The notes under the pieces were generated by a model. It ran no database searches and was not told the origin of the DNA. It saw only the letters and a list, made by a program, of their open reading frames with translations. The translations under genes were made by a program, and so were the position numbers. Positions 44,801-57,627 of a DNA stretch of 64,000 nt are shown one piece after another (position 1 is the stretch's first letter; each line of letters begins with the position of its first letter). This DNA is from Biscogniauxia marginata (Eukaryota > Ascomycota > Sordariomycetes > Xylariales > Xylariaceae): the NCBI GenBank assembly GCA_022695795.1, contig MU404092.1, positions 186,001 to 250,000 of the forward strand, in the 5' to 3' direction.

Positions 44801-45624
44801 GCGGTTAGGAGCCCCATAATAATAGGACCGGCCTCCCTACCGCCGCTCACCCCCCCCTCTAATTCGAATCCTTGCTCAGCCTCGTATCATGACTTGCAAC
44901 TTAGGCTATATACTTGGGGGTGGGGGGTGACAACCAACACGGTTACCGATAATCCGGCAAGGCTACCGGGAGCTTTCGGCTAGCCATGGCATAACAGGAC
45001 GGCATCACATGCGCATATGACTGACTGACAATATGTTGGTAGCTCCTGCGCATACTCTACATACGTAGATGAGTCCGTAGCATAGGTATCTACATGCTAG
45101 CATGATATATCACCTAGTGATCCGAAGAAATAGCTTAACATAGTGGGATCGATGAGTTCTCAGGTATAATTTTCTACTCTAGAGATATTCGCGTTTAACT
45201 GGACGTGGGTGGACCATCTGAATATATCAAAGTCATTAACCAACATCCTCGGTTAGATTGAGATGATCTTTTTAGATTAAAGCTCGAGACATAATCATGC
45301 CTCTCTATATTTAGATTGTTTAAGGGTAGAAAATGTATTTCCAAAAAAAAAACAGCCCACTTTATGGCTCGTGAACGCCTTACCATGCAACTTCGAACCA
45401 TCTCTGCGAGGCCCCTTTTTTAAATCCACCTGGGTCGAAGTCGATGCAGCATGTCCGAATCGACAGTCTATCCCACTCGGCTAGATCCCGAGTTCATGTG
45501 AGAAGTATGAAATAATAGCTACCTCCAAGATTATATTTCTCGTGTGCTGAGTGAGAAAAAAACTTTTTTTGTGGTTGTTGATGTTTTGAAAATGGCAGTA
45601 ATAGAGGCATAATCTTAAATCCCC
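41897..45624. other. Intergenic, 3.7 kb, includes an orphan leader-like segment
   Basis: No gene recognised. AT-rich DNA at 42400-43000 and 43300-43600 has short frames only. From about 43960 to 44500 there is a leader-like segment ending in an ATG split by a GTGAGT donor, listed separately. A tRNA-like sequence near 45422-45488 was rejected. Confidence 0.5.
43960..44500 (+). promoter_or_regulatory. Promoter/5' leader-like segment with donor at ACCAT|GTGAGT and no gene after it
   Basis: CT/CA-rich plus-strand sequence with repeated CCTGC units, then C- and T-rich runs, ends in ACCATGTGAGTACGAG near 44490-44510. An intron splitting the start codon after AT is a known arrangement in fungal genes. 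I could not find a following coding exon before the APRT gene on the other strand. It may be a non-coding transcript or the remains of a gene. Confidence 0.3.
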
Positions 45625-46845
45625 TTATTCACCCTCATCATGCTCAACCAGGGTGATAACTGGTTTGTCGCCGAGTAGCAATGTGCCTTTCAAATTTATG
45701 ATATCAATCATAAACAGATATCCCATCACCTTTGCCTCGGATAGCTCCACGAGCTGTCCTGCAGCTGCAGCAGTACCTCCTAAGAAGGAGTCAGTCTATG
45801 ACACAAGGCCACAAGGTGTAAAAAACGAGTTATCAAACAATGCTAAAAGAATGATGGGGATAACTGGCTGGTGCTGCTGCGTTGCCTGGTGGAACGAGGA
45901 TTGATCACTGGTCGGATGATACGATAAAGCAGTCGCGATTGAGACCGAGGCTGAGTGGTTACCGAGTCCAGGCCGGATTTGCTTGGCTTGGAGTTTTGTG
46001 CGTAATTCAGGGATTCGCATGAAATTTCGGAGTGTAGTATAACTATACCTGCTGAACCGCGCTGAAGATTTGTGTCGGGCAGATGAAAGAGAGGATATGG
46101 CTCGCGACATCACTGGCACCCAGTTCCCCGGTGATTCAAGTCATGAAAGCATAACTGTGGGCTGAAAAACAAGGGTGTTCGGGAATTGCTTGTGATTGGC
46201 AAGGCAGTGGAAAGACCTAACGAGACTTCGGCAGGAGGCGGGAGACGATCGATTCAACTTACCAGTTGCAATGATATCGTCAACTATCAAACATTGCTGG
46301 CCTGGCTTGATAGCGCTGGTCTGGATCTGGAATTCGTCCTTGCCGTACTCCTTCTTGTATTCTACAGTTCTGCAGGCGCCTGGCATCTTGCCCTTCTTTC
46401 GGACTGGAACGAAGGGACGGTTGAGTCGCAGTGCGAGCGAAGGCCCGAACAAGAAACCTCGAGCTTCCAGACCCACGATGATATCTGGTATCTGGCTGCC
46501 AAAGCGCTCTCGGATCAGGAGAACGAGCACGTCGAGCAGGGAGCTGAAGGCGACTGGGTTTTGAAATATGGGGAGGATGTCGATGAACTTTATGCCGGGA
46601 ATGGGAAAGTCTGGTTCGTAGCGCAGAGAGTCGACGACGAGCTTCTTCGCGACCTGGAGCTTCTCCTCCTCGTCAGCAGTCAAGGCAGTTACCGATTGAC
46701 TGGCGAGTTTGGCGGCACCGGAGGCGGAGGGGGCGGGCTCTCGTCGCGAGGCATCGAGGACGGTGGTTGAGGTTATCCCGGGCTGGTAGGGGTGGATAGC
46801 CACAGACTCAGCAGGATGATGATCGGAGGTGACTGGGGCGCTCAT
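45625..46845 (-). CDS. APT1: Adenine phosphoribosyltransferase
   Basis: Purine salvage: adenine plus PRPP gives AMP and pyrophosphate in the cytosol. Two exons: 46845-46263 and 45779-45625, joined across a 483-nt intron (GTAAGT donor, cttag acceptor) that splits a Gly codon inside the PRPP loop. Spliced, the loop reads [15 protein letters not shown] at about 186-200, the type I PRTase signature. Other hallmarks are [13 protein letters not shown] (81-93), [16 protein letters not shown] (123-138) and [12 protein letters not shown] (145-156). The product is 245 residues; most family members are 180-220. The extra about 50 N-terminal residues are Ser/Ala/Pro-rich without a clear signal. Translation without splicing would end soon after the loop and lose the last 51 residues, so splicing is needed for an active enzyme. 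The intron is far longer than others in this window. Confidence 0.93.
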
Positions 46846-49800
46846 GCTGAGGAGGAAGAAAAAGAGGGAGAGGGGAGAAGAGGGTCTTGAGGGACGGGCC
46901 AGGCGATATCTGTATCCGAGAGAGAAAAATTTTGGGAGGGGTGTGGCACAACAAAGATCCCGGAGCAGGGGGAGTAGGAAGAGGAATGAGACAGGGCAGG
47001 CCAAGTAAGACAAGCAGACCGGCAACAGGTTGTCAGCTAGGTTGAGGTAGGCAGACCAAACAGCCGCCTCAGGAGTGACCGCGAAACAACGCACAGGCGC
47101 AGCAGGCAGTGAAGAGAGGCAGGCAAGCAGGGCAAGGAGGTGTAGCCCGTCCGGGATATCCTCCTTGTCTTGTCCTGTCCTGTCTTGTCTGATCTGACCG
47201 ATCTGACTGGCGGGTGGGTTGCAGCTCTGTAGCGTCCCTAGCAAGAACGGGAAGAAGGGAGAAGGGGGGAAAAGGGTCTATTGGGTATTGTAGGTACTGT
47301 ACAAAAATAGGAACAAGCAGCAAGAGGGAGGAAAGCCGAACGACAAGCGAGCGCGCGGGCGTACACCGGCGTGGGAGAGATAGAAGATGAAGAAAACGGG
47401 AAGAGGCTAAGGCCAGAAATGGTGGTGGATGTGGAGAGCAAATGCGATACGAGTGGGAAGCGGGATGGAGTTGATTGCGACTCTGAAGGTAGGGGTTTTT
47501 CTTCTTCTTTTTTTTTCTTTTCTTGCCTTTCCCTCAATCTCTCCTTCCATCTATTCCCCTCTGCTAGTACCTACCTAACCTTAGGTGCCTACCTAACCTA
47601 TGTACCTCTTACTCATTTGGCGGGGCAGATAATGGAATTTTTTTTGATACATTAGGTAGTGCCCCAAGTGCCTTTAGTGTAGTACTACATGTACCAACAT
47701 GTAGGTAATCTACCTCTAGGTACATGTAGCCTAGGTTATGTATGCAGGTATCATGTAGCAGTACCTACCTAAGTCATCTAGCTTAGGTGCCTATCTAACC
47801 GGCGCACCTTCACTCTAAATCACTCTTCCAGGTCCCATCTGTCGAGAGACTGCCTACCTAATCTTTTATTTTTCAACAAAGATGCGGTACGTCCGTTCGG
47901 TCATTGCCTAACCCGGATGGGTAAAGCATCGACGTCTCGCGCTGTATTCGGAAGCTGGGCCAATGCATACAGGCTTCATGTTATCACGGATATAAATCTC
48001 CTTCCCAGCCCACATTACCTACCTCGCGTAGGTCTACAGCAGACTACAGCAGACTACGGCAGACTTATATGTACCCAATGTATCGAGACAATGTCGATGC
48101 TAACATACCAGGTAGCTTGCTAACCTAGTTGGTTTGCAGGCAGCCGAACCCGTCTTGTCGTTGTGGCCCCCCCCCTCCTACCCCCTTCCTACCCCTGGAC
48201 TCGTCCCCCCGTTTGAGTGCATATAAAGCAAGGTAAAAGTAAGGTAATGATGATAAATAATAATAATAGATAATAGCCAAGAGGAGCCGATGGTGAACCC
48301 TCGTGGGCGCAATGGTGGATGTCGCAAGGGGTGAGGGGTGACTCTCTTTGTACTCGCAACCCCTCCAAGGTCCTCCGAGGTCCTCCAAGGCCCTCCAACC
48401 CCACTATCGCGGTGGTGATGGTCTTATGGCACCATTGCAAGCCATACCGAACGAGAACTAGGAACCTAACCAACCCATGCAAGCCACCACCACCCTCTTT
48501 CTTGCATCGCCAGGGATTGCTGATGGGTTACATATATCCGGTCAACGCCGCCGCGTCGATCGCCTTTATTAGGACGATTAAGCTTGTGGCCCAACAAGGT
48601 CTCCTCCACTTGGGAGAATGGCGGTAAAGACGTCGAGATAGTTAACTTACGTGACATGACTGTGTGCTTTACCTGACTTTGGCTGATAGGCAGATGTAAG
48701 TCCTCGGGAGGCCTGAGCAGAGACGCATATACAGTACATAAATAGTAGGTACGTGTACGTGCTAGCTGGGATCTATACCTTGAACTCATGTACGATAGGT
48801 TTGTTGTAAATCGAGAGAGATACATTAGGTATATCACAACTACCTACCTATGGCTAGTGGCTAGTAGGAATGGATATAAAATTATAAAAATAAAAACAAA
48901 AAAACAAAATAAATCAATCGCAGAGCTGCTTGTGGGTGGACTTGTAAGGCAAGGATGGTCTGGTGGTGGTATGCGTGAGTTAATGGAGAATGGAGTCTGT
49001 CGATATTGCCGCGCCTCGGTTGATTTGCTTGTTTCACGACGATGGAGATGCAGACCTGAAGAAGATTCCATGCTTCTAGAAGCTTTGGGACTTGGGCATT
49101 AACCCGTAAGAATCTAAACCCCGTCTAGCCCGCAATGGGTAATTGATCGGAGCGATACAAGGTTACGAACTTCAAGTGGCTTACCTTCCCAATGTGTCAG
49201 AAAGGATTCATTTGAGATTTGTAAAGCAGGCTGGCCGTAAAAGGGAAGATATGTAAAGGAAAAGAAAGTCATGAAGGTTTGTCAGATATCAGGGAAAAAA
49301 GAGCTAACGTAGGTGATATGTACGGAATACTGCCGCTTCAGGTCCCAGCTGTGAGGATTAATTAGTAACATGCTTCTTGTGTAGCCCGCCCCCCTTGGTG
49401 TCTTGCCTGTTGGGCCTATTACAGCGCAGAACCCGCCTATATACTAGCGTACTTATCTACTTTGGGGTGCTGCTGCACCGTGGCCCAGCCCGCCCCGCCG
49501 CCTGGCGTCTTGAAGTGCTGCTTTTGGATGGGAGATTCCGGTCAGCACCAAATTCTGTTCCTTTTGTCTTCTTTCACCCCACAATCTCATTGCTATCAAT
49601 CACCATCTAAGCCATCGATACAACCAGTTCCCGGCTTTCATCGCCCGGTATTCTGTTTACGATTCCATACGCACTGCCTAACACTCGTAACTCCACACAC
49701 ATACAGGCGATAGGACAGACTGCAATCGATGTGTGGCCTTCTTCTCGATCTCGCCAGACTCCAGTCTTTTCATGTGCCCGTGTGCCTCGCTAACATATAG

Positions 49801-52551
49801 GTCAGGCGCGTACATCTAGGTGAGATGTGTTATTGCAGGGATGCCAGATTGACCAGCAAGGTGGTATGCTACCAGAACCATACCTTTCAAATTGTCTACC
49901 GTCGAGTTGAGCTGGGTTGAGTTGCGCTGCGGTGCGTTGCGCCTCAGTCACAAACAACATCTCCAGAGCCCGAAACCACCAGTCGAATCAAGCTTGCACG
50001 TCCATCACCAGAAGGTCACCAAATGGTGATACAACACACATGAATAGCCGAGCTAGGGGGAACCAGTTTTGTTTCCCCTTTGCCCCTGTGTTGCAACCAC
50101 ACATCACCACCGTCGTTCGCATCCTTAAGCCGACCCGACTCTACTCCTAGTCAATGGCTATTTTCATGGTTATTGCCCCGAGTATTTCGGCGCTTACGTA
50201 GAGACAACTTCTATCACTGTTTTAGCATCATATGTTCAGCCTTTCATCGGGGACGATATCCGGATGTTAGGACGCCCGACGTCTGGGAATCAGTTGATCG
50301 ATGATACTTCCCTTCCGCCGGACCTACTTTCGCTGCGGGTTCGCAAGCCTTCTGCATCAAGATCCGGCTGAACATGCTGTCGTCCTCTTCACCCCTCCTA
50401 ATCTGCTAATTTCGCCGAATCGCCGTTCACTCGATGTTGGATCATGTCCTGGTGCTCCACCGATTGGTTTCGAAACCTAGTCCTCCTCGTCCCGTACTAG
50501 TTCGGACATCCAACCCGGCTCTGCGCAACACGCTCTACTCTACTGTAAATGGATCCAGATAACGGCCTATCTGTTGATTGAGCCGTCGCCGAAAACAATG
50601 CCCCTTCTTGTCAGCATCCACACCACTCTAGCCGATATGACTGTCCTACACACCTGCCAGCTCAGCTTATCATTGAGATGCCTCGATATTCTTCTCCTTG
50701 CCCGCCACGTCCGAACTTTCTGTCGCCGCTTGTACACATCTTGTGGCTAATCATGCAAGGCCCCTCGACCAAAATTGTTTACTCCGGCATCTTCGATGCA
50801 GCGCTACCCGGGTTCCGTACCGCCCACAGCCAAGACCGCAACTCTATCTTATTATTTTCACCCGATTCTTATCTACCTAGGTAGGTAGGCACTAATTTCT
50901 CGATCCATTGGACTTCGCGTAACTGAGTGGGATTCACTGTGTTTCTGTCGCATTCAAAAAGCGATGCGACCTGCAGAGGTCTCGTTTCTCTGCAGGCGAG
51001 CCTTGATCTCTCCCACGCGCACGTCTCAGGTATTCTCTAGGTATCTATTTCTCCGCATGTCGCGGTGTTTATTGTCTGTTCGCCATGCTCGTCCGATCTT
51101 CTGATCTTCGCGCAGCCACGTCGCAGAACCAAACCATGAGTCAAATCTCCTCATGCACACACCTTTTCACCGCCAGTCGTGCAGTTGCCGGGGCCTCTGA
51201 TCGATCTGGGGTAGCTACACAAAGAACTTAAGGCTGGGTCAGAAGTTTGCACCTATGAGATGAAGTTTGGCGCTTGTCTTTGAACAATTGCCACGACAAA
51301 GCTAGCATGAGGTGTTACGCTCGACTAACTCCCAGCCTCGTCGAATAGCGACGTTCCATGTGGATCTGCAACTTGTCGATCGATGTCTGAACTCCCCTTC
51401 AGCCCTGGGAGGTCTAGAGCTCTAATCGGCAGAAGTCCTGCCTATGCTCGACAAGCTTCAATAGATTCCCGGGTAGGGGGGTCAGTTCCGTACATTGACT
51501 ACTGGTCGGTTGGTACATGGCAGACGCCACCTAGCGGCCGCCCGGAGGGTTGTACAGCATCATGCAACCGGCCGTTTCAGACACATGTCAATATAGAGAA
51601 ATCTCTACTTATTGCCATGCATACATCCCCGGCCGCGCCCGTAACCGTATAACCGGCCAAGGTGAGCGGAATTTTCCAAGTGGAAGAAGAGTCCATTTCA
51701 ACTATTTATTGCTGCTTTCCCATGTTGCGCATAAGAATACGGTCGGGGGTGCGATGATACCACTGTTGCTTTGCTAGCGCATTTGCTCGAATATTCTATA
51801 ACGTTCTTTTCGCCGGTTTCTTGAATGTTTTCATAGTAGGCTTGCTCGCCGGGTATGCAGTATTGCGTGCATTACACCATCGCATACTCCACCTCATTGC
51901 AGAGATGAAGTCCCCGTGGAGCTATCGTAGGCTTGGGGGGAAAAGGAAAGAAAAAAAAAGGGGGGGGCGGTGGCTAGGTTGCCACAGCAGAGACGTGCAT
52001 TCATTTGACCTGAGATGACTCTAAATCCGCTGCGAGATATACAGGAAAAATGCAAGCGTCTGCATTGTGCGTAGCTTTGGGACCAGAGCCCCCGTCTCGT
52101 CATCACCTCCTGCAAGCCACCTTTGGTGCCAACTAACTAATTAATAAGCCCATGCATAACAGGGTATTCTTCCTTGATTATAATTAGGGCATCTATTCTA
52201 TCATAATCGATTCTAAAAGGGGTATCATTCACACCGCCCTTGGGCACCATTGCATCATACCTAATAACAATAACAGAGCAAGAGAGGAAAGCCGCAGCTG
52301 TCGAACATCTTAGGAACCGCACTCCGAGGGAAAAGCCCAGTGGCTCGGGGATCATCACGACCGGCCCGGGAACATCGGTGATCGCCGCGGCGAGTTGATC
52401 GGCCTCACGTGTCCAACATGTCCTCGTCGGAGTCTAGCTTCGCAGCCCACACCTATACGAGTTCGAAAGAAATATTTCCCTAAGGCTTCTCCAATCCAAA
52501 ATATCCACATCAGTGCTAAAATAATAGTCGTCTCCTAGCCGTCGCGGCTCA
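46846..52551. other. Gene-free stretch, 5.7 kb
   Basis: The left end is the promoter and leader of the APRT gene (purine-rich on the plus strand up to about 47500). TAGG/CCTA arrays lie at 47568-47620 and 47690-47810 and near 50874. Other sequence shows only short, non-conserved frames. No RNA gene recognised. Confidence 0.5.
47568..47810. repeat. Cluster of CCTA/TAGG arrays
   Basis: Many CTACCTA and TAGGTA units with both orientations present, interspersed with GTACATGT-type palindromes. It is the densest occurrence of the motif in the window and lies upstream of the APRT gene. Confidence 0.7.
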
Positions 52552-55082
52552 TCATCGGAATTGCAAGCGAATGATGGAAAATAGCATATTCTGCAATACA
52601 TGTAGCATGACGGCCACACTGGTAGGAAGGAGTTCGGGCCAGACGGCCAGATCGAGCTTACCCTCGACGCTAGCGTTGACATCGAAGACCAACCGTATTA
52701 AGCCCCTGAGGATGACGCCAGCGGCCAGCTCGCAAGCCCAGGTGATGATAGAGGCGTTAAAAGTCAGCTTGAAATCATAGGGCTCGTCGAGATCGTCGAA
52801 TGAGAAGTAAGGGTACACTTCTTGATTGGGGCCGAAGTGCAAGACTAAGATGCTGCCGAGGAAGGCGAGCATGCTCACATTCTCCGCCAGGGAGCGGATG
52901 AAGACGTTGCGCGTGCATATCTTTTGGTAGGAGCCGTACGACTGACCTGTAAGGCCCAGCATCGATAGCACGCGGTGGTAAGTTTGGGTCATAGTCAACG
53001 GCGTGAGTACGATGAGGAAGCTCGATGACATCACCTGCAGCCAGATGAACTGCGACGGCGAACGTAAGCGCGCGTAGAGGGCGCGGACGTAGGTTTGGTA
53101 GGTGAGCACTAGTTACAAATGTGGGTTAGAAATTACCCTTTCCAGTCAAGAAAACGAGGCTTGAAAGCATGTCTCGGGAGCGAAATGCTCTCAAATTGTC
53201 CTGATAGAGAAATTCTAGCTTCCGAGACAGGACGAAGAGGGGGGGATGAACTCTTGAAATACATACTGAAATATCTGTTCCAAATAGTTAGCCGGTGATC
53301 GTATTGTGTCGTGGAATTCATGCATCTAAGGGTATGTGCAGTAGGCCTCGGCGGACAAATTCTTGCTTACAATTTGAAAATCCAGCTTAGGGGGTAGCTG
53401 CCCACGCGCTCCCCCTCGCTGGCCCCGAGGATCCAGCCCGTAAGCGCGTCTAGCAGGTGGACTGTTACGACCCAGCTATAGACGTACACGATAGTTTCGA
53501 AATTGGTGTGTGGAAGTGTTCGTAGGTAGATCTCGGCATACGCTTCTCCCAGCAGGTAGGCCAGCAAGCTAATGATGAGCGCCAGACAGAACCACATGAA
53601 GCGCACAAAACTAGCAGGTAGCCACCGGCGCCGCTGAACGAACCCCGGCGCGCCCTGCAGTCCAGGATGCCTGGCGACCTCCAGCGCGGCGTCGGGGTCA
53701 AATGCGCCGGGCCCCAGCGCCAACCGCCGGCGGTTGTGGCGGTCGCGGGCCGACCGCAGCGTGTCCGTCTCGCCGGTCCACCAGGAACTCGTGAAGATGC
53801 GCTGCGTCTCGCTCAGCGAGTGGCGGAGGCCGAGGTGGCGCTCGTGGGTCATGAGGATGCAGAAGGCGATAGCGACGGGCATGGCCATGATGACAAAGGT
53901 CCAGCTGATCCAGGCCGTGTTGTGGACGGTCAGGAAGCGCAGCTCGGGGACCAGGTAGACGGGGACGGGCGCGGCGATGGACAGGACGGCGACGAGCGAG
54001 GCGGTCAGGGGGAAGCCCAGCGCCGACGGCCACCAGTTCAGCGAGTAGAGGTTGAAGACCTTGGTGATCCATATCAGCGCCGTCAGGCTGTAGAGCCCGT
54101 AGTACACGAACAGGAAGAACCAGAAGTTCACTTGCACGCGCGCCTCGCCGTGGCCGGGGGCCCGGTGGCCGGAGGAGGGCCGGCTCGGACTCGGGCTCGG
54201 GCTCGGACTATGCGGGTCTGCTCCAGTCGAGTTCACGATCGCGGATAATACGTGTACGTGCGAGAGCGAATCGTCGGGGTCGAGGGGGTATTGCGGGAAG
54301 GGGAGCGCGCACCATGCTACCGCCTACATAGTTCGTAACACAAATTACATCGCAATAGTCAGCCCGGTTTGTCGGGGGAGGGGGGGGTTTGTTTCATTTT
54401 GATTCCAGCTAGCCACCTTTCCATGGTTTCGCCCGCGTGGGCATGTACGCTCGATAAATGCCCGTCGTAGAACGGACCTCTCTTACCGCAGGACGGCATT
54501 GGGACTGGACACTTTCTCAAGGCAGGACGGGGAAAAAAACCAACTCACCAAGGCAGCGGGCAGGAAAACCAAGACCCCCCAGCGACTCCACCAGCTCTCA
54601 ACGACGCGCCTCACGGCGCTCTGCCGGGGCGCGATCCATAGGTCCTCTATGTTGCGCCTCACCGCTCTCAATGTCCTTCGCCAGGCCCGGCGCAACCGAC
54701 TCCTGGTCCCGTAATCTTCTCCGTCGTCCTCGGAGTCCGCCCACGACGACCCTTCTTCGTCGTCGTCGTCGCCGCCGTCCTCGAGCTCCGCCACGAGCGC
54801 GAGCGCCCCGTACCCGACGTGCACGCTGCCGCGGGCGCCGGCGGCCAGGAGGCCGGGGTCGACGACGGGTCCCCTCCCGTTCTTCTTCTGGTTGTTATGA
54901 TTATAATATCGGTACAGGTACGAACGCGGCGCGGAGGGGGAGGAGGAAGAGGAAGGAGAAGAAGAAGAATAGGAGGGTATGACGGCGCGGAAGCGGCCGA
55001 GGAGCGGCGAGCTCGTGTCGGCGGCGGCGGCGGCGGACCGGCTCGTCTCGCTGCCGGGGATGAAGGGGAAGAATTGGGGCAT
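52552..55082 (-). CDS. Multi-pass membrane protein of unknown function (about 10 TM)
   Basis: Four exons by my model: 55082-54549, 54323-53371, 53325-53267 and 53108-52552; introns 225, 45 and 158 nt, giving 700 residues. The choice of the GTGAGT donor at 54548 over a GTAAGA downstream is decided by frame and by the membrane segment it completes (VLVFLPAAL joined to AVAWCALPFPQYPL). The third exon is only 59 nt. The N-terminal 150 residues are low-complexity and acidic and presumably cytosolic. About ten hydrophobic segments follow, e.g. FWFFLFVYYGLYSLTALIWI, TASLVAVLSIAAPVPVYLV, WISWTFVIMAMPVAIAFCIL and ASIITWACELAAGVILRGLI. A cytosolic loop of about 80 residues contains HERHLGLRHSLSETQRIFTS. 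I recall similar unnamed proteins in other filamentous ascomycetes but know no assigned function, so I give none. Confidence 0.75.
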
Positions 55083-55228
55083 TTATTTGTTTGTTTGTTC
55101 TTCACTCTCTTGCTGGTTTCTGATGTCCCGTTCGTGTACGTCGTGATATAGTTTATTATATAAGGAGGCAGAAGAGTGAGACAGGTTCGGTGGTCTTTTT
55201 TCCCTTTTCTTTGTTCGTGCCGCGTAAC

Positions 55229-55252
55229 TCGTCGTCGTCGTCGTCGTCGTCG
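55229..55252. repeat. (CGT)n microsatellite
   Basis: Eight tandem CGT units upstream of the membrane protein gene. Confidence 0.9.
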
Positions 55253-55990
55253 CCGGCGGCCGTGTACGTGTACTTGGCCGTTTACGTGGGGCGGGACGGG
55301 ATGGGACTAGAGAAGAGCTGGGCGCGAGCAATCCGGTGATGGTCGGCGGCGCTCTGATGCGGAAATCTTGGGGTGTGCGCGATGCAAAGTGGCCCGCGAA
55401 GTTGTAAGTCGTAGTAGTAGCTAACAAGCTACCCCAGGTAGACAGCTAGCTTGTGGGTTTTCTTTTCATGACGTGGGGGTTTTTTCTCTGATAAATGGGG
55501 GAGAGCAGAAAGCGGGAACTCGGTTTCGAGTCGGAGGGGGAAGCTCTATTCGTTTCTATCCTCGTGGACGAACGGATCGACGCGGGATCGACATGGGACG
55601 GGAGGCGGGTTCAGAGAGAGAGAAAAAGAAAGGGAAAAGAAGAGAAGCAGAAAACCTAAGAAGATCTAGGAAGTATGTATGTACCTCTCATTTGACTACC
55701 TATCTATACCGCGCATGAATTAGGTACACTAGTTTTGAGCTTCACCGAGTATTTGGGGGATGCTATTTAGGTTCCAGTCTCTCCTGGGAATCGCGCCGCG
55801 TCGGTGCGGGCGGGATTGAAGCTGCTCGTGATCAAATCACTTGCGTATGCAGGTGCAGGGGGGTGTTTCCCGAGGAGGGAAGTTCTGAAAAGTCTACGGA
55901 CTAATCGTTTTCCAAATAGGAGAGGGATACGTATCCGAGCGTGTGATTGGATGGAATGTAGTCCGTAAGACAAGTAAGATAAGGTGCGTT

Positions 55991-56020
55991 CCCTACCTAC
56001 CTCCTACCTACCTAGGTAAC
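55991..56020. repeat. CCTA array with palindromic end
   Basis: Tandem CTAC units ending in CCTAGGTA, the same motif class as elsewhere in the window. Confidence 0.7.
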
Positions 56021-57607
56021 CTTTTGACTTACACACGTCAATGCAAGTACTTTGCCTGTTAAAAGTTCATTATCTATGTAACCAGGTACCTATTAAGGAC
56101 ATATACCATAACCTGGGGCTGAAAAATAATTAGCTAAAAGCCCTATAAAAATATACTCAATCGCGTGTAATAAAACAATCCCACTTGTAATGATTACATT
56201 CTCTGATATAATACCGCCTTGCAATGGGGGAGAGTGTAGAATTAGGTGTGCTTAGGTACCTACCTACCTAGCATGAGGTATGGAGGTACCAGTACCGACA
56301 GGAGTGGCTCATGTGGCTGCAGGTGGCTGCGGGTGGCTTTTCCCATGCAGGCAAGGCGTCCGCTCTCTTTGATATTGCTCCTCCCCTTGCTCCCTTGTCT
56401 TGCGAACTCGGCCTCGAGAGTCATTGCGCTTGCCGGAATCACTATCGAAGCGTATGATGATGTAGTATCCCCTAAGCATGCTTTGATGTTACTTGGTTAG
56501 ACATTCGCTCCAGCGCCGAGCTTCTCCACGCCAAGGAAGCTTGTGAGAAACGGCCTTTGATTAGGTACTCTACTTGTCTTTGAAGACCATGAGTTACGAC
56601 TTCGATGTAATCCAGGTTATAGCTTCGGTAGTTGCGACGGTACACTGCCCAAGAAGCCAGTAAGTACTCGATGATTGCTGATCCATTTACGCCAAGACAT
56701 GATGGTCGAGCCAGCTTAAATCAGGCGTGTCCACGCAAGTCTCTGCCATTTCGAAGGTGTCTTATTATATTTATATACATGAAAACTGGGTTATCACGAA
56801 GTACTGACGGTATACCATTTTTACTGTTACTGTCAGGACTAAGCTTGTTAAGATCACTGAACCCGAAGCGCTTTCAAGTACTTTGTCAACAGTTGCCACT
56901 CAGTCACATCGACTCGGTGAAATATGTAAAATTAGACCTGAATTAATGACAGACACAATTACGTATCCCTGAGACTCAGAAGAGTTAGACAGAGATACCC
57001 GCCAGTGTTGGTCACTTGTAATATATTAAACTAGTAATGAGCCACCAGTTTTGGCGTAGAGAAAGCAACAACGAGGACAGCATATAGCTCAACACCAAGC
57101 CGTTACTAGACGTCATTCTAGCGCATCTATTAGGTATAAGTCTTAAGCCCGTGCACAGTTAGTAGAGATAACTGCAGTTAATTGATCTCGCTTAAGTTAT
57201 TCTGCGACTGCCACTATGTGTGCACTGTACTTCGCTCTCAGGTAGTTTCTAAATGGTGTTTCATAAGATGTATCTCTCTATATCGCCATTAATTATGATC
57301 ATTTTAATAATAAACCGGTTATCACTTGGGTCGCATTTATCGTTACGAGATGGTTATTAGAGAGGGAGAACTGGGAGACCTAGAGAGCACTACGGAATTT
57401 CAACGACTACATAGTAGATAAGTAGTCCCATTTCCTTCCAAAGGCCTTCCATATGACTAGGATACACCTTTTGTGTCTGTACGGATAAAAACTTGTTTCG
57501 CTTGGATAGAAGGTTGATAATGTAGGAACTACCTGTAGTGTTCACGATGGCTGTCGGACAGGACCCTGCCAAGACACTATAATCAGGGGCCGAAAGTATA
57601 ACATATG

Positions 57608-57627
57608 TATATAAACCATCACGTGAT
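57608..57627 (+). promoter_or_regulatory. TATA-like box next to a CACGTG palindrome
   Basis: TATATAAA at 57608-57615 is followed by the 10-base palindrome ATCACGTGAT at 57618-57627, about 210-230 bases upstream of the transporter start codon. CACGTG is the E-box bound by fungal bHLH factors. The assignment is by motif only. Confidence 0.35.

Noticed and set aside
45422..45488. Minus-strand tRNA-like sequence with an A-box (TAGCCGAGTGG) and possible acceptor pairing through several G-T wobbles
   Set aside because: The T-stem does not pair and the anticodon stem is short; at best a decayed tRNA-derived sequence.
45796..46119. 107-codon frame inside the APRT intron
   Set aside because: No conserved content; explained by the long intron having few stops in one frame.
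53667..54248. 193-codon open frame on the plus strand
   Set aside because: Antisense to the second exon of the membrane protein; Arg/Gly/Gln-rich composition is a by-product of GC-rich codons.
54483..54548. Longer first exon of the membrane protein using a GTAAGA donor at 54486
   Set aside because: The join to the next exon would be out of frame and give a stop; the upstream GTGAGT donor keeps frame and completes a membrane helix.
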